Part shown: in pieces, positions 33,001 through 45,640 of the stretch | Numbering within the stretch: the first letter of the stretch is position 1 | Layout of the letters: the number at the start of each line of letters is the position of its first letter | DNA from: Kingdonia uniflora | Taxonomy: Eukaryota > Streptophyta > Magnoliopsida > Ranunculales > Circaeasteraceae | Reading direction: 5' to 3' | Assembly: GCA_014058105.1 (NCBI GenBank) | Contig: JACGCM010002611.1 | Coordinates: forward strand, 372,001 to 436,000 | DNA length: 64,000 nucleotides | The notes under the pieces: model-generated | Told to the model about the DNA's origin: nothing | The model's input: only the letters and a program-made list of their open reading frames with translations | Databases searched by the model: none | Translations under genes and position numbers: made by a program

Positions 33001-34366
33001 TAATCGGATCCAGTCCAGCCCAAAAGCAAAGGTGGTAAGGAATCCAAAGCTACTGGCATTGCTGGAGATGATCAATTTTTTATGTTTTTTGCTTAGGCGA
33101 GAAGACAAAAAGTGTATTTCTCATGAAACACTCGCCATTTTGCTCAACTCTCTCTCTCAATCGAAGAAGAACTAAAAGGTAAAAATCTCAAACCCCTTTT
33201 TGTTTATGATTTCCAATGATATGTTGTTTAGCTATTGTTAGAGTTTAGGTTTAGATTTGAGATTCTGTAATGTTTTAGGGTTAATGGAGATTGGACAATG
33301 TATGTTTGGTTGGTTTGGTTGAGTATTAAATCAGGGTTTATGTTCTAAATGATGGGGTTTTGGTAATGTTAAATGGGTTTTATTCTTTTGGGATTTATTT
33401 GATTAATAGATATTATAATGGAGGAGGGGTTTAAGATTTGGAACTAAGAGAATTATGATCCACCCATGAGCCATGAGTTAGTGTAGGTTATGATTTATGG
33501 AACTCATGGTGTTGTTAGCAATGGGTTAGATTTAATAAGGATTCGTCGATTTGCTGAGTTTTTTTTTTTTTTTGCTGATCAGACTTTCGTAGTTTAATTA
33601 ATCAAAAAAGGAAATAAATTGATGCAGAATTATCATTTTATTCCCAATTTTGTCTTATATTTGAGTAGACTAGTCCGCGGTTCATGGTGTTGAAATGATG
33701 GTAGTTTTTATTTCTTATGAGTTGCGAAGTTGAGTTTTGCTTTTAAGAGATGGTTGAGATATAGACGAGAGATGGGTGGGGGGATGAGAGCTTCTTCCGT
33801 GTTAACACTTAGCATTTGCGGCTATCGGTAGTAAAAAGAAAACCTGGCTGTCTATATGATCATATGTTCTTTAGCTAGTCTTTTTGGGAAAAATTGCTCC
33901 GTGTATCTCTAATAAACGGATGGAGCAAACCGTTTACAAATTGAGTGGTGTGTTCATTGAGTCTCTTACAGCAAGGTGTGAGTAGGCAATAACAGGTGTC
34001 AGGTTTTAGTTTTCCTTTATTATGGCCTGCCTTTTCCTCTCTTCTTAGTCTTTGTATGTTTTTGTTGTCAGGCAGTTTCCTTTGATGTTGGTTCTAATGC
34101 GATCATAGTGTCTGTTTTCCGTTAAACTTATCCAAAGCAAAAAAGGAAGGAAAAACAACTTAAGAGTAAAAAATAGATAAATGGTGCGCTTTCCAGAAAA
34201 TGGTTGTCTTTATTATATCCAATGGATCTTTATTGATTTTAATTTGTAAGTAGTTTCTGGTTGTAGCCTTTCTGATGCATGGCAAAGAAGCCTTTAGATT
34301 TTGTGTACTGCTGTTTGATAATTAGAAAAGTTGTTTTTCTATGTTCAGGTTTATATTAGAGACATC
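33001..34366 (+). promoter_or_regulatory. ATP synthase g 5' region with probable leader intron
   Basis: A CT-rich leader (33150-33170) ends ACTAAAAG followed by a good donor GTAAAA at 33179. A matching acceptor ...ATGTTCAG ends at 34348, leaving 18 bases before the ATG at 34367. This suggests a 1.17-kb intron in the 5' UTR, common in plant housekeeping genes. Inferred from splice signals only. Confidence 0.5.
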
Positions 34367-36299
34367 ATGGCATCAATATTACAGAAATTGCAATCAAAGG
34401 CGTGTCAAGCCTCGAAGTTTGCCTCCGCACATGGATCTGCATATTTGAAGCAGACGTTGGAGCAGAACAAGCAATATATCCAAGATCCCCCTACTATTGA
34501 AAAGTGCAACTTACTCTCAAAACAGTTGTTTTACACTCGCCTTGCAAGGTAATTTCTTCAATATTAGACTTTTTTATTTCTTGATTCTTAATTGGTTGTC
34601 AATAAATGATGTGGATCCTGCAAATCGATTCTATCGGGCGTTTTACTGTATTGTCATTTTTCTTAATTTTTTTGGAATAATCACCATCGCAAGTTCACAT
34701 GAAGATCAATTACGGATCCTTAACCCAAATTTTTTTTATAAAATTTATTGAACAAACCATGCAATATTACCATGTATTTACCTTCTCGAAGCTATCAGTC
34801 CTTATTCTCCCTCTCCTGATTACCTCCTCCTTTGTCTTTTTTTCTGCGCTCCCGCTTATCTCCCCTTCCCACAAGTGTCATAGTTTCTGTTATGGTCGTT
34901 CCTCACTACCATGCAATACATTGTATTTCCTAGTCGCGTGCACTTACCTCCTTGTTTCTTTTATATTAGACTTTGTTATTTGTTGCTTCTTGATTGGTTG
35001 TCAATAAATGATATGGATCCTGCTAATTGGTTCTATAGGGAGTTTTACTGTACTGTCATTTTTCTTAGAAATTTTGGAATAATCATGGTCGCAAGTTACA
35101 CTTTGAATAGGAAATGAAAATCATTTTCTGATCCTTATCCCAAAATCTCTTTTTACATAATTTGTTGAACAGACCATACCATGTATTTGGCTTCTCGGAG
35201 CTATCAGTCCCTATTCTCCCTCTCTGATTATCTCCTCCTTTGTCTTTTTTTCTGCACTAACACCCTTCCCCCCCCCCCCCCCCCCTTCCAACGAGAGGCA
35301 TAGTTTCTATTATGGTTGTTCCTCACTTCCCTGCAATACACTATATATCCTAGACACGTACACTTACCTCCTAGTTTTCATGTATATTTGTATCCCTTTA
35401 TTTGCTTTTGGATTTCTATATTATTCTGATCTTTTGTCCGCACATTTTTGGGAAGCGCATGCACACTATTTTTTTCATCTTTGGGTTGGAGTGAAGGTTC
35501 AAAATCAGAAGCATGAGACCTGAACATGAACAAAGTGGCTTAATTATGGATTGGGTTAAGAAGATTGCTATATATTTTTAAATAAAAGGATTTAGAGAAC
35601 ATATATTTTAATGTTTCATGACAATACATCGGCTTTTATGTATGTCATTGAGAGTGAAATCCTTCTAGTATCACTTTGATATTTAGAAATTAAATGGATT
35701 TGCATTTGTCCGTTCTGTAAGTAAACGATAGTGATAATAACATTTTAATGACAAGGAGATAGTAGGAATGAAGTTTAAAGGTGGGGTTAAAATACAGAAT
35801 AATCAGCTTTTGATTGCAGAAGTGTTGATTATTCCTCTTTTGTATTACTTAAAACAATAACACCTGTCTAAGTTATCCCCACCCAGAAATTATTAATATT
35901 GTTATTAACAGGGTTAATTAGAGGATCGCCATTAAGTATTAATGTAGAAGGCTACTTGCTTTATAAAATATTAGCTTAAAGGTTTATACTCTAATTATTG
36001 GGCTTTAATACATGCAATTCAAACCACCTTTGAAGACATGTATTTGTACCCTCTTCGCTATGTATGTGATTTTCCATCAATGATTCTGTCTGATTGATTT
36101 TCTTGAATGTAGTCTTCCTGGTCGTTCTGAGTCGTTTTGGAAGGAAGCAGACTACATAAAGCAACTATGGAAGCACAGGCAGGAACTGAAGGTTGAGGAC
36201 GCTGGAATTGCTGCTCTTTTCGGATTAGAGTTATATTGCTGGTTCTGTGCTGGGGAGATTGCTGGAAGGGGATTTACATTCACTGGTTACTATGTCTGA
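34367..36299 (+). CDS. Mitochondrial ATP synthase subunit g
   Basis: Subunit g is a small membrane protein of the F1Fo ATP synthase that supports dimerisation and cristae shape. Two coding exons: 34367-34548 and 36113-36299, joined through GCAAG|GTAATT and ...AATGTAG, giving a 122-residue protein, the usual plant length. The start is MASILQKLQSKACQASKFAS, followed by HGSAYLKQTLEQNKQYIQD and CNLLSKQLFYTRLA. Exon 2 reads SLPGRSESFWKEADYIKQLW and continues with KVEDAGIAALFGLEL, a hydrophobic C-terminal segment and GRGFTFTGYYV. The GxxxG-like AGEIAGRG motif sits in the membrane segment. The frame is clean, so the gene is probably functional. Its 3' exon was duplicated to 28220-28406. Confidence 0.93.
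34558..35395 (+). repeat. Tandem duplication in the ATP synthase g intron
   Basis: Two units of about 410 bp. Each starts ATATTAGACTTT(T/G)TTATTT, contains TTGGTTGTCAATAAATGAT, GAAGCTATCAGTCC or GGAGCTATCAGTCC, and CTCCTCCTTTGTCTTTTTTTC, and ends near ACTTACCTCCTTG. The second unit carries a poly-C run of about 20 at 35271-35286. It is absent from duplication copy A, whose homology starts further downstream. Confidence 0.8.
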
Positions 36300-37620
36300 G
36301 CTTATTTTCCTAGGAAAAAATATTCGAGTTTAGTGGGCTTAGTGAGATCTTTGTCAACATCCAATTTTTGTCTTTCATCTGCAAAATATTGAGCAAGTGG
36401 ACTAGCTTTAATAATTCTCAGAGTTGATACTTGAGTTTCCTCTCATGATATCTTTTCTAATATATCGCATCTGTGCTTGCTTTTCCTGTTAAGATTTGCA
36501 GCTGTTGATGATGTTTATTTTGTTTGTAAGATGCAGAAATCTGATGTTGCGTGATTATAGGTTTTGGTTATTTAGAAGTATTTATGAAGATTTCGCATTT
36601 GATAATGGATCTCTGATAATTAGATCCCACTTAAGGATGGATAAGATGCAATATTTGATTAATGAAAAGGAGTTTAATTAACAAACCTTAACATCTGCAG
36701 AGTTATTCGAACAATTTATATCAAATAAGATCCACTTGCATAATGTGATTACTGTGGCCACAAACAAAACATTATTGGACAATGCCACGAAGTTTGTTTA
36801 ATTCTACGAAGTTACAGTAATTGTTTGAACCTGATGACAAAAATAATGAAGGCGCTTAGAGATCTTTGTTGAAAGTTGAAACTTAATAATATGAAAAAGC
36901 AAAAGAGTTTAGACTTGACAGAATAAGCCAACATTAATTAGCTCTTACAAAGAGTGATTTGTTCTTGGAATCTCATCGCACAGGAAAGTATAGAGATCAA
37001 TATTTATATCGATACTTGATGGAATAATCTTTGGGAGAAATTGCGAGACCCCACCCCTTCTTGGCTCCACTGCACACAGTCTCGACGATGTCAATGAACT
37101 CTTGTTTGTCGTTGAGTACCCAATCGATTTTGTTGTTGTTTCCCGTTCCAAAATCAACCATAATGTGCTTGTTTCGATAGAAATACATCAAGGTCAATGC
37201 ATCATATAGTTCATACATAACATTAAAAGCGGCCAACTTATTGATATCAGTAAGGTATATAACAACAAAATTCTTTAACTTTTCTGCAACCGAAGCCAAC
37301 ACTTGATAGGTATGTATGCAAGTTGTGTCCCCATCTTGACCAAATCGAATAACTACAACCCTTTCCTCCTCCTTGAGGATTGCCTGATCAACATGCGAAC
37401 TTGTATGAAGATGATGAAGGTCAAGGTCGTACGATATCCTTCACACACACAGAGAGAGAGTGTTTTGCTTCTAGGGAGAGCTGAGAGAACTTGTATAAGT
37501 GTCAAAACTTCCTGAGCAAGTTTGTTTCTAATAAAGGAGTTCCGTTTCCATTCCCACTGGCATTACTTTCAAAGTAAAAGAGTCTAGATCCCACCAGGTT
37601 TATAGAATTTAATACTATCA
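35786..37620. repeat. Segmental duplication, copy B
   Basis: Direct-repeat partner of 27893-29745. It contains the last part of the ATP synthase g intron, exon 2, and the degraded YLS8-like gene. Small indels distinguish the copies, for example one in the spacer near 36770. Confidence 0.88.
36997..37432 (-). pseudogene. YLS8/DIB1-like gene, start codon lost
   Basis: Homologous to the 142-codon ORF at 29098-29526. The position of its ATG reads ATA, followed by an in-frame 6-bp insertion. The frame then stays open through HLHTSSHVDQAILKEEERVV, IRFGQDGDTTC, then HTYQ where copy A has QTDE, VLASVAEKLKNFVVIYLTD, FGTGNNNKIDWVLNDKQEFI and SPKDYSIKYRY, with a two-residue extension because the stop has moved. 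An internal Met (at 37302) could start only a 101-residue fragment lacking the N-terminal strand. Probably a pseudogene. Confidence 0.85.
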
Positions 37621-38022
37621 AAACTTTTTGGAGAATGCTGTAGTAGATTCTGATCTTTGGCGTGAAAAGAAAGAAATCCCCTTTCCCTTGACAACTAATG
37701 AAAAAACTGAAATTTACCTCTTTGGATAAAACTTCATATTGGATGGCAAACACACAATAGTGGCTAACAAACAATAGAATCAGATAGGCAAAAACACCTC
37801 ATTATATTTATATTCTTGATTAACACAAGTACAATTCCTCCTTACAAGCACTAATCCGTGATTACATATAATAAGAAAACAGAAATAAGTGAAACTCTCA
37901 CAGTAACAAATCCAATCTAAGTGCGTAGTTAAACCAAAAACAAGCTTCTTCAATCAATTTGCTGCCACTATTTTCAGCTATATCATTGTATAAATAAATT
38001 GGGCTAAATTGTGATCATAGAG
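37621..38022. other. Intergenic; 3' flank of ferrochelatase
   Basis: No gene is seen. Bases 37980-38022 adjoin the ferrochelatase stop and probably form part of its 3' UTR. Confidence 0.5.
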
Positions 38023-41000
38023 TTAGTTCTTGGATGCACGGAAGAGTTTTGGAAACAGAAGTATGAGGAAAGCAAAAACTGATCCAAAAACAAGCTTGAT
38101 TACGTACTTGAATAGATTACTGTCAGCTTCTTCTACTTGTTCGCTGTTCACATTTGTTGTAATGGCTGTTGCTGAAGGTAAAGCTTCAATTACAGCATCA
38201 GCAAGATCAGTAATGAAGGAAGAGGTGCAGCCGAGCGCTGGAACTCTGCCCCAGTTCTCAATACCAGATTCAAGAGCAAGTTCTCTGTACTCCATGTCAA
38301 TCTCTTCCAATGTCTCTATGTGTTCACTTACAAAGCTGGATGAATTTACAGAGAACATATCAAAATCACTGCCAGTTTCTTCATCTAAAAGAATTATTTA
38401 CCAAAAACATGTAAAATGTAAAATAAATATACAAGAAAAACCCTATTTGCCCACTAGAATCAGATATCAGTTCCAGAAACTCTATTTCAGACAATTAATG
38501 ATAATAGCTGCATTGACATTATTAATTTCATATGTACAGTTACTTTTAGGCAGAGAAAATAAAGACACAAAGCAGCTAGGCTTTTAATTTCATACTGTAC
38601 AGCTAGTTGTAATTCCTTTCCTAGTGATTTTTCTAATGAATTGACTGAAATTTGTAAAGCTCTTTAGGAGTTTTCTCTGGTTTGTAAATTTTCCCCATAC
38701 AGACTAAATCTGGTGGGGTTCTTACCTAACCTCAGCTTCCTTCCTGAAAAAAATAGTTGCAAAACACGGAGGAACTCAGACTAAAGCAAATTTCCACTCT
38801 CAAACTTTTTTTCTTCTCAAGAAGAACTTTAAAACCTTTTTCGCAAATGAATGGCTAAAGAAAGTCAAATGAAGGGCAATGCCTACTCGCAACTGTTGCT
38901 CGCGAAGTGCTAAGTATGAAGTAACTTGGATTAGCTATAAATGAAGCAATACCTGACCGGAACAGCAACAAGACTCTTCACACCTTTCTTACCAAGCTCA
39001 ACCAGAACCTCGTCAGTGTAGGGCTTCAACCATTGTACAGGCCCAACACGACTCTGCCAGCACATCATCAATAAGAAACAAAAAGGGGGTCAGTTAAAAG
39101 ACATATCATCTAAACTAAGTCCTAGACTAGTCCATGGTACAAATTAGAGCTTTATATGTAAGACGAATTCAAAGTTACTGAGAATTTTTTTGTAGGGGGT
39201 CTAAAGTGATCTTAAAATTACATTTACTACCTCCGACAACTCCGACTGAACCCCATTTTTGAAGTATCATTTCACTTAATACCCTGAGTTCTTATAATAC
39301 CAACTTTACCCTTAGTTTTACTTTTGAAAAACGCCATCGGTAACCGGCCCTATCAAGTTCAAAAGATTGAAGAGGGATCTTCTCTCTTCCCCAACGTTAG
39401 GATTATTATAACATGTTACATCGACTCTCAACGTACACAAACGAAAATGGCAAAACAATCCTGATTTTGAATATGAAAATTGCAATTCCATATTCTAAAT
39501 CAATAAAAGCATTCATGAAAATTCCAGAACCTATATCAACTATCAGCATACACAATATGTTGGAGAAGCTAGAATTGAACTAAGAAACTATCATCAACTT
39601 TTTGACATCTCCAAGAAAACGACCTCATTTTGAGTCAGGTTCAAGTACTATGACCTAAGCCAACATCTATGCTATACTAAGGTCCTGGTAAAAATCAATG
39701 TTAAGAACTATTGGTATCAAGTTGTTTCACTGTTGTTATTACTTGAGAGTCGAAAATTTTGAAAAATACAACTTGCCACTGTGATATGGAATCTTTTGTT
39801 TTGAATAAACAACTACATCCTGGATTTCAAAGGTGAGTTTTTGAAGATGAAAAACTCGACAGACACAATACATGAACCATCTTCAAACAAACTATGAAGA
39901 GCAATATTGAATGTTTAAACCTTTTTCTATAAGCATCCGTCGAAGAATAATTGTAAGACTTTGAGGTCAGAGGTGTTACAAGGTAAGAGAAGCACAACGT
40001 GATCATGCTTGGTAGAAGGTCCTAAAGATAAACGATACCAGATATCTTGTGGAACTGGTTGCAAGTTGTAAAATGTTAATCTGTAAGTTAGTATTTTTGA
40101 AATTGGAAAAAGAATTGGTAATTTAAAATACTAAGGTATCAGATGCAAATAAACTTATAATTGGGTTCAACCGTAGTTTTTCAAATTTGGAGATACTAAA
40201 TGTAATTTAAGAAGCAATTTAGGCGCCCTCTTTGAAAATTTTCTCTACAATGCAACATATATGCAAGTGTAATAAATTAATATCGAATCGTACAGAATCA
40301 TTGTATTCCTAGTTTTTTTACTTTTGAGATAGCGAAGTTATGTAAAGCTGGCAGCGACAAATGAGGATTTCACTTAGTTTGTATGTTTGTTCATATTAAT
40401 ACGGCCCTAGAAGAGCTCAGTGTGTTAAATCCAGTTGTTGGGTATTACAAAATGCAGGAGAAGTCAAGATTAATACTGATGGGGCATCAAGAGGCAATCC
40501 TGGTAAAGGTGGTGTGGGGTGCATCTTCAGGAATAGTGATGGGGACGTGCTTAAAACTCTGTCAGTAGGGCTGGGGGTAGTCACTAGTTTCATAGCAGAG
40601 TGTAGAGCCATTGTGGATGGGGTGAAAGGTGCAGCTTCAAATGGTTGGGAGATAGCCTGGACTGAGTCAGACTCTGTTGCTGCAGTGAGTACTTTCCAAG
40701 CTGATAAGGTTCCCTGGTGTATGATGAGTGATAGGCATGAAAGCAAGAAGAAGATGAGAGCTTTGAGATTTTCCACAACCTAGAGAGAAGCTAATTTCAG
40801 CTCTGACGACTTGGCTAATAGGGGGGCAAACTTACAAGAGGGATGAGGGAGATTCATGTAGGGAGACCACAGTTTCTTTATAAATTCAGGCTCCTATGAC
40901 AGAATATTTCAGATTTAGTTAATTGGATGGGAGGCTGCATGTACCTTCCTTTTCTGTTGTTTGTTTTTGTGTGGTTTGCAATAAAGTTCTTCTAATTTAG

Positions 41001-44000
41001 CAAAAAAAAATCGCTTTAGAATCGTGATATATGGGACAATATTTCATAATATAAATATTTTCGGAAATTTCACCAAATACGTAATAGTTTACTCCAGTGA
41101 TCTGTTGTACTTTGGGGATATTACACAGAAAAATTGTGATTAAGGACAAGATTTTGAGACAAACCTGGTAAGCAAGCGTATGATCATTATTAACTCCTCT
41201 AGCTTTCAACTCTTGCATGATCAACTTGATACAGTCCTCCATCTGATCTCTGTATGGATCTCCTGCATCCTCAATATAGCTAACAGGCACTCCATGAGCG
41301 CTGAAGAAAATCATTACCTAGAATTTAACTAAAAAGGTAAGAGTCACTATAACAGCAGATTACTAAAGACAGGGCCCAATAACTAGTGATTACTGTCAAA
41401 GTTATATGATTGCGACAGATGGCTCTTAACAAACCCAGAAAAAGTACGAGTATAAGGCCTACCTCCTCAGGATTAGTGAAACTGTGTAGTTCTTCCTCTA
41501 TCAAGCTAGCCATTGACTTGACATAGCCTTGACGTTGATACCACGACTTTATGATAGAGATTGGTACCCTTGATAGATATGAGTCATTTCTGAAAGATGG
41601 CAGCAACCTCAGTTAAATTGGTACATGTGCAAGATCGAATAGAAGGTTGTTTCTAATATCATACAAAAACCAATGATTTACCTGAACATACTGTGGAGAA
41701 CCCGTATGCTCGACCCACTGGTAGAAATGGAGTACTGAGGATAAAGTGGTAGCACAACAAGTTTCGTAATTCCGTCCTTCTTTATCTGTCAATGTAAATA
41801 TATCAATCATAAGGATATAATTGGTTCATGTTGATTCTATTTGACTATATTTTGCAGGCTCAAAACATCCAAATATCACCAGTCAACTCAATCAGTTCTT
41901 TTCTGACCAGCCTCATATGAATTTGAATGCCTACCAACAGACTCCACATTAATTAAAGAAGTATGTTACTTATGGCATGTTTTTAGGAACCCTTATAGCT
42001 AGCCTTACTTAAACTTGTGAGTGTTTAGTGCAAATTTAAATGAGTTATTTTAATAAGTCAGTTTAAACCCAATAACACTGACTACTTGGAGCATCTGCAC
42101 TCAACTAAGAATGTTGGATCTCCAAAATCGCATTAAAATCATACAAAAGTTTAATTATTTGTGTATGCCGCATTCGAATTGCCAAAACAAATTATGTGAT
42201 TGTTACACATCAGCTTTCCTTAAACATGTCATAGACCAAGTACCAAGAAAAAATGGTTAATTGGTGAAGATGTGTTTTCTCTCTATCTCCCTTTCTCACA
42301 CATCTCTCGTTGTTTATGGCAAAACAAGTTGAAGAAGATAAGCTAATAACCAAAGAACACAGAGATGAACAAGCGTTCACTACTTTGCATTTGACAAAAA
42401 CCACTAGTCTCGAAAGGTCTCCCAATCTCATCCCAAACCTCTTAACCAATCTCACAATCATCAATAGAAAATCACAATATCTAAAGAACTGCAATAAAAT
42501 GAAGGATATAGATGAGACCACAAATTCAGAACCATTGTCGTCAGTCGCAAATCCGCCGTCGTATTTTCCTCCTCCTATGGTAGATTTATAGGAGCAAAGA
42601 AAGGGTTTATTGTTGAGAGTTTGATCAAATAGAAATTGGGACAACATCAAAGATTGTTGGTTTCTGCTTTCAAAGGAGACAGGGGGAAGGAAAGGATGTT
42701 AAGTGAAGAGATAAAGGAGAAGAAAGCATAAAAAAGAAACTCAATCAATGAAGTAGATGTTGGTCTTTCCCTGCCATGTCATCTACTTTTCTTTCTTGGA
42801 AAAAGGATAATTGGGTTAACTAGCAAAACGAGCACCAAAGTTGACATGGCAAAAAAAGATGACTTTAACCAAAATGACTTTTATTTGGCGGGTCAGATGT
42901 AGTTGGTTTTTGATGATTTAAGTATCAAAATTTGCAAAATGGTGAGTCGCCTGTAGATGTTCTTATTAAACACTTCCATTACGCCTAATTTTGAATGCTT
43001 ATGAAAATGAAATGTTGATACAAGAAGAAGAAGAAAAGAAGTATTTTTGCAGCGTTAGTTTCCATGACAAGAAAGCTTTTTAAAAATGAAGCATATTTCT
43101 TGTGTGGATATTAAGCAGTTAAATACAATTTAAGCGCTTATGCGAATGTGCTATTGAAAAGAGTTACAATTTGCGATAAGCTACGAGTCTGCAACTAAGC
43201 TACGAGTTGTAAATGCGCTTAAGTGGTTGTTTGATGCAGCTGAGCACCATTCTGCCCTTAAGTTATTTAGAAATACTAGTAAGAGTTGTCAAAAGCACTA
43301 TTTCTTGCTTCTTTTTTGCTAGACTTAAAGCAATATCTAGTAAATGGATAAATCTACCCAGGAATTAATTGAGTGAAGAAGCAAGCATCTGAATGAACTG
43401 AATATCTACTCACCTGATGAACTGCTTCCTCAGTATATGGGTGCCAATACCTCATTCCAACATACACATTTACGGGCATCTTCTTTGCTTCTAAAGCCAT
43501 TTTCAGTGCATTTGCCTACAAAATATTTTACAAAAAGCCTTTGATATAATCCTCAAATATAAAAAAACTGGATAAATGCATAAAACTTTAACCATTAACT
43601 AACTTTTTCCAAGAGAAAAAAGTAAGAGCTTTTCAGTGTGGCTTTAATCTTTTCCTACCTCCACAATCATAAAATTATAACTATGGGTTAAGTAGACGCA
43701 CCCCCATTCCATTCCAAATAGGACGTACCCACCACATAGTGAACGAAATACCGCCGACAGGGGGGGAGGGGGCAGTTTAAACCTACACACTACACATAAA
43801 AAATTATGACAGAGGACCAAATACGCACCTGCTCATCCGTTATTTTCCGCAAGGGTGAGCCACCCCCAATAGAAGCATACCCCTCTTTACTTTTTGGAGC
43901 CCTAAGAACTGAAATTAGTTGAGCCAATGGTCGTTGCAAGAACTTGAGCATTCTAGGAAGCCGTATGATATCCTGCCACACAACACCAGTAATATAGAGT

Positions 44001-45640
44001 TAACTTGGTTTGCAAAATAGAGATTTTGACTTAATGCATCTTGAGAATGGTGATTTACATACTGGATCTGCAAATAAATTGAACAAGAAAGGTTGAACGT
44101 CATTAAGCGTGTCCGGACCCCCGAGGTTCAAAAGTAGCACTCCGATCTTCTCTTCTGCAACATGTGAAGCATTCTCGACAGCTGTTTCTCCAAATGAACA
44201 TACTCCCACGGAGCAGAATGTTTGCCCGACGGAGTTTCTCTTTTGAAGAGACTGACATATATATGACCCCCCACGACTACTAGTTTTTCTATAGGTAAGA
44301 TCAGGTGTTGGGACCTTAAACACCTCATGTTTATTTTGCGATATCTCTATCGAACGACATCTAACAGATACAGTTGACTTGGTTTGACTGCATGATCTGC
44401 AATATAGAAAGCCCGCCAAAACTTTATGAATTTTTTTTGGAGATATTATCATTTTTGCAGACAAGATATAGTTGGCGATTAGTTGAACTTACTAGGAAAA
44501 CTCTTAATTTTAAAATACCGTATAAATGCGTGAAGCTTAATATATTGGCTTTTCTTATTTATTGTTTTATAGTCATATGTAAATGTTTACTAACTTTAAA
44601 TAGGAATCTGCAATTCGAAAATCAAAAATGTATTTAATACCTACGTTGAACTCTTACTAGTAAAGAATTGCTAATAAGGGTGGAAACTTTAACTTAAGAG
44701 ATTGATTGCCATGTACTCAATACCTACGTGTCTCCAATCTATATGACAACTGGTACATGACAATCAGATTGTTACTGAAGATATTTAGGCTTTACCTAAG
44801 GAAGTAATTAGTCATTTGCACAACATCTTTACCTTTTAAAGAAACATCTCTATTAATTTATACTTCTACATAGGAAGCTAGGACTTGTAGTTGCATTCTA
44901 GATGTGGACAAGTATTCAAGTTCTTGAGTACCAGTGAACCACATTATTTTTCAGGGAGAACCATTTGGTCCAGGCGTGTCTACAATCTATACGACAACTG
45001 GTACATGCTACAATCTATTTATTGGATCCTCCTCCCATTTAGGCTTTTACCTAAGGAAGCTACCACATAACTCTGTACTCGAATTCTCTATAGTCTGACA
45101 ACCCTAGGGATTTACCTCTTATGATAAGCATGCTACAGATCCTATGGTTCTATCTAGTAGATCAAACAAGGAATCTAGCATACAAATTCTAACACACAGA
45201 TACTCTAAAAGAATATTACCACAGTTTCTCCTCTCATAACCAAATTTGTTAGTTTTCATGGCAACAAACACAAATTGTATTGAACCCCAAAATTATCATA
45301 TACTTTCAGAAATTGTCTTTTAAAGGACTCGGCACATTTACATGATTTAACCGCATGGGTATTCTAATTCCCCAACAAATTTATTGAACACAACAGATAC
45401 GCCAATCATGATCAAACAACCAAATGGATTGATTCGTAAATCTATTATCAATAATTTCATGAATCTAATCTAACGTTTCTCTACATGAATATGTTTGATC
45501 ATAAACTAAGAAAAAAAATGTAAGCGCAGTTGCAATTGAAGAGTCGGAACTTACATGAGTGAGTTACGATTCAAATTAGGGATTCGGTAAGGAGAAACAA
45601 TTTTTTCTGGTAAAACTTTAGAGCTCCACATTGCATCCAT
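38023..45640 (-). CDS. FC1: Ferrochelatase, plastid, type I
   Basis: Ferrochelatase inserts Fe2+ into protoporphyrin IX, the last step of haem synthesis. Nine exons assemble on the minus strand: 45640-45555, 44396-44063, 43972-43829, 43515-43414, 41785-41682, 41589-41463, 41317-41165, 39053-38953 and 38335-38023. All have GT-AG borders and matching phases, giving 487 codons. Residues 1 to about 109 look like a plastid transit region rich in Ser/Thr/Arg. The domain follows: [68 protein letters not shown], then [11 protein letters not shown] with the catalytic His near 307, [38 protein letters not shown] and [19 protein letters not shown]. It ends with a hydrophobic segment ([20 protein letters not shown]) and lacks the LHC/CAB motif of type II enzymes. 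No stop or frameshift is seen, so it is probably active. Confidence 0.95.
39195..40230. mobile_element. Non-autonomous TIR element in ferrochelatase intron 7
   Basis: The left end GGGGGTCTAAAGTGATCTTA and the inverted right end AGGGCGCCTAAATTGCTTCT stay aligned for about 90 bp (AAATTACATTTA, TATCTCC or CTACCTCC, GGTTGAACCC, GATACC). Length is about 1035 bp with no coding capacity. Flanks near GAATTTTTT and GAAAATTTT could be a decayed target duplication. Long arms suggest a MULE. Confidence 0.6.
40400..41008 (+). mobile_element. LINE 3' fragment (RNase H domain) in intron 7
   Basis: The plus strand, antisense to ferrochelatase, encodes the RNase H domain that ends many plant LINE ORF2 proteins: [20 protein letters not shown] with the first Asp, [10 protein letters not shown] with Glu, ESDSVAAV with Asp, and, after a stop at 40781, [20 protein letters not shown] with the last Asp. 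An AATAAAG signal lies near 40979 and the sequence ends in an A-run at 41001-41009. It is 5'-truncated, typical of LINE insertion. Confidence 0.82.
42089..42962. mobile_element. TIR element (GAGCATCT type) in intron 4
   Basis: Ends GAGCATCTGCACTCAACTAA and, inverted, GAACATCTACAGGCGACTCA. Flanks TTG and TTA fit a decayed 3-bp TTA duplication, as in PIF/Tourist elements. Length 874 bp; the frames inside are not protein-like. Confidence 0.6.

Noticed and set aside
34699..35117. Hydrophobic plus-strand ORFs in the ATP synthase g intron
   Set aside because: They lie in the tandemly duplicated intron and have the composition of T-rich intron DNA.
38030..38587. 185-codon plus-strand ORF
   Set aside because: Antisense shadow of the last ferrochelatase exon.
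42210..42650. 146-codon minus-strand ORF in ferrochelatase intron 4
   Set aside because: Lies inside the 874-bp TIR element, with no recognisable domain and an overlapping ORF on the other strand.
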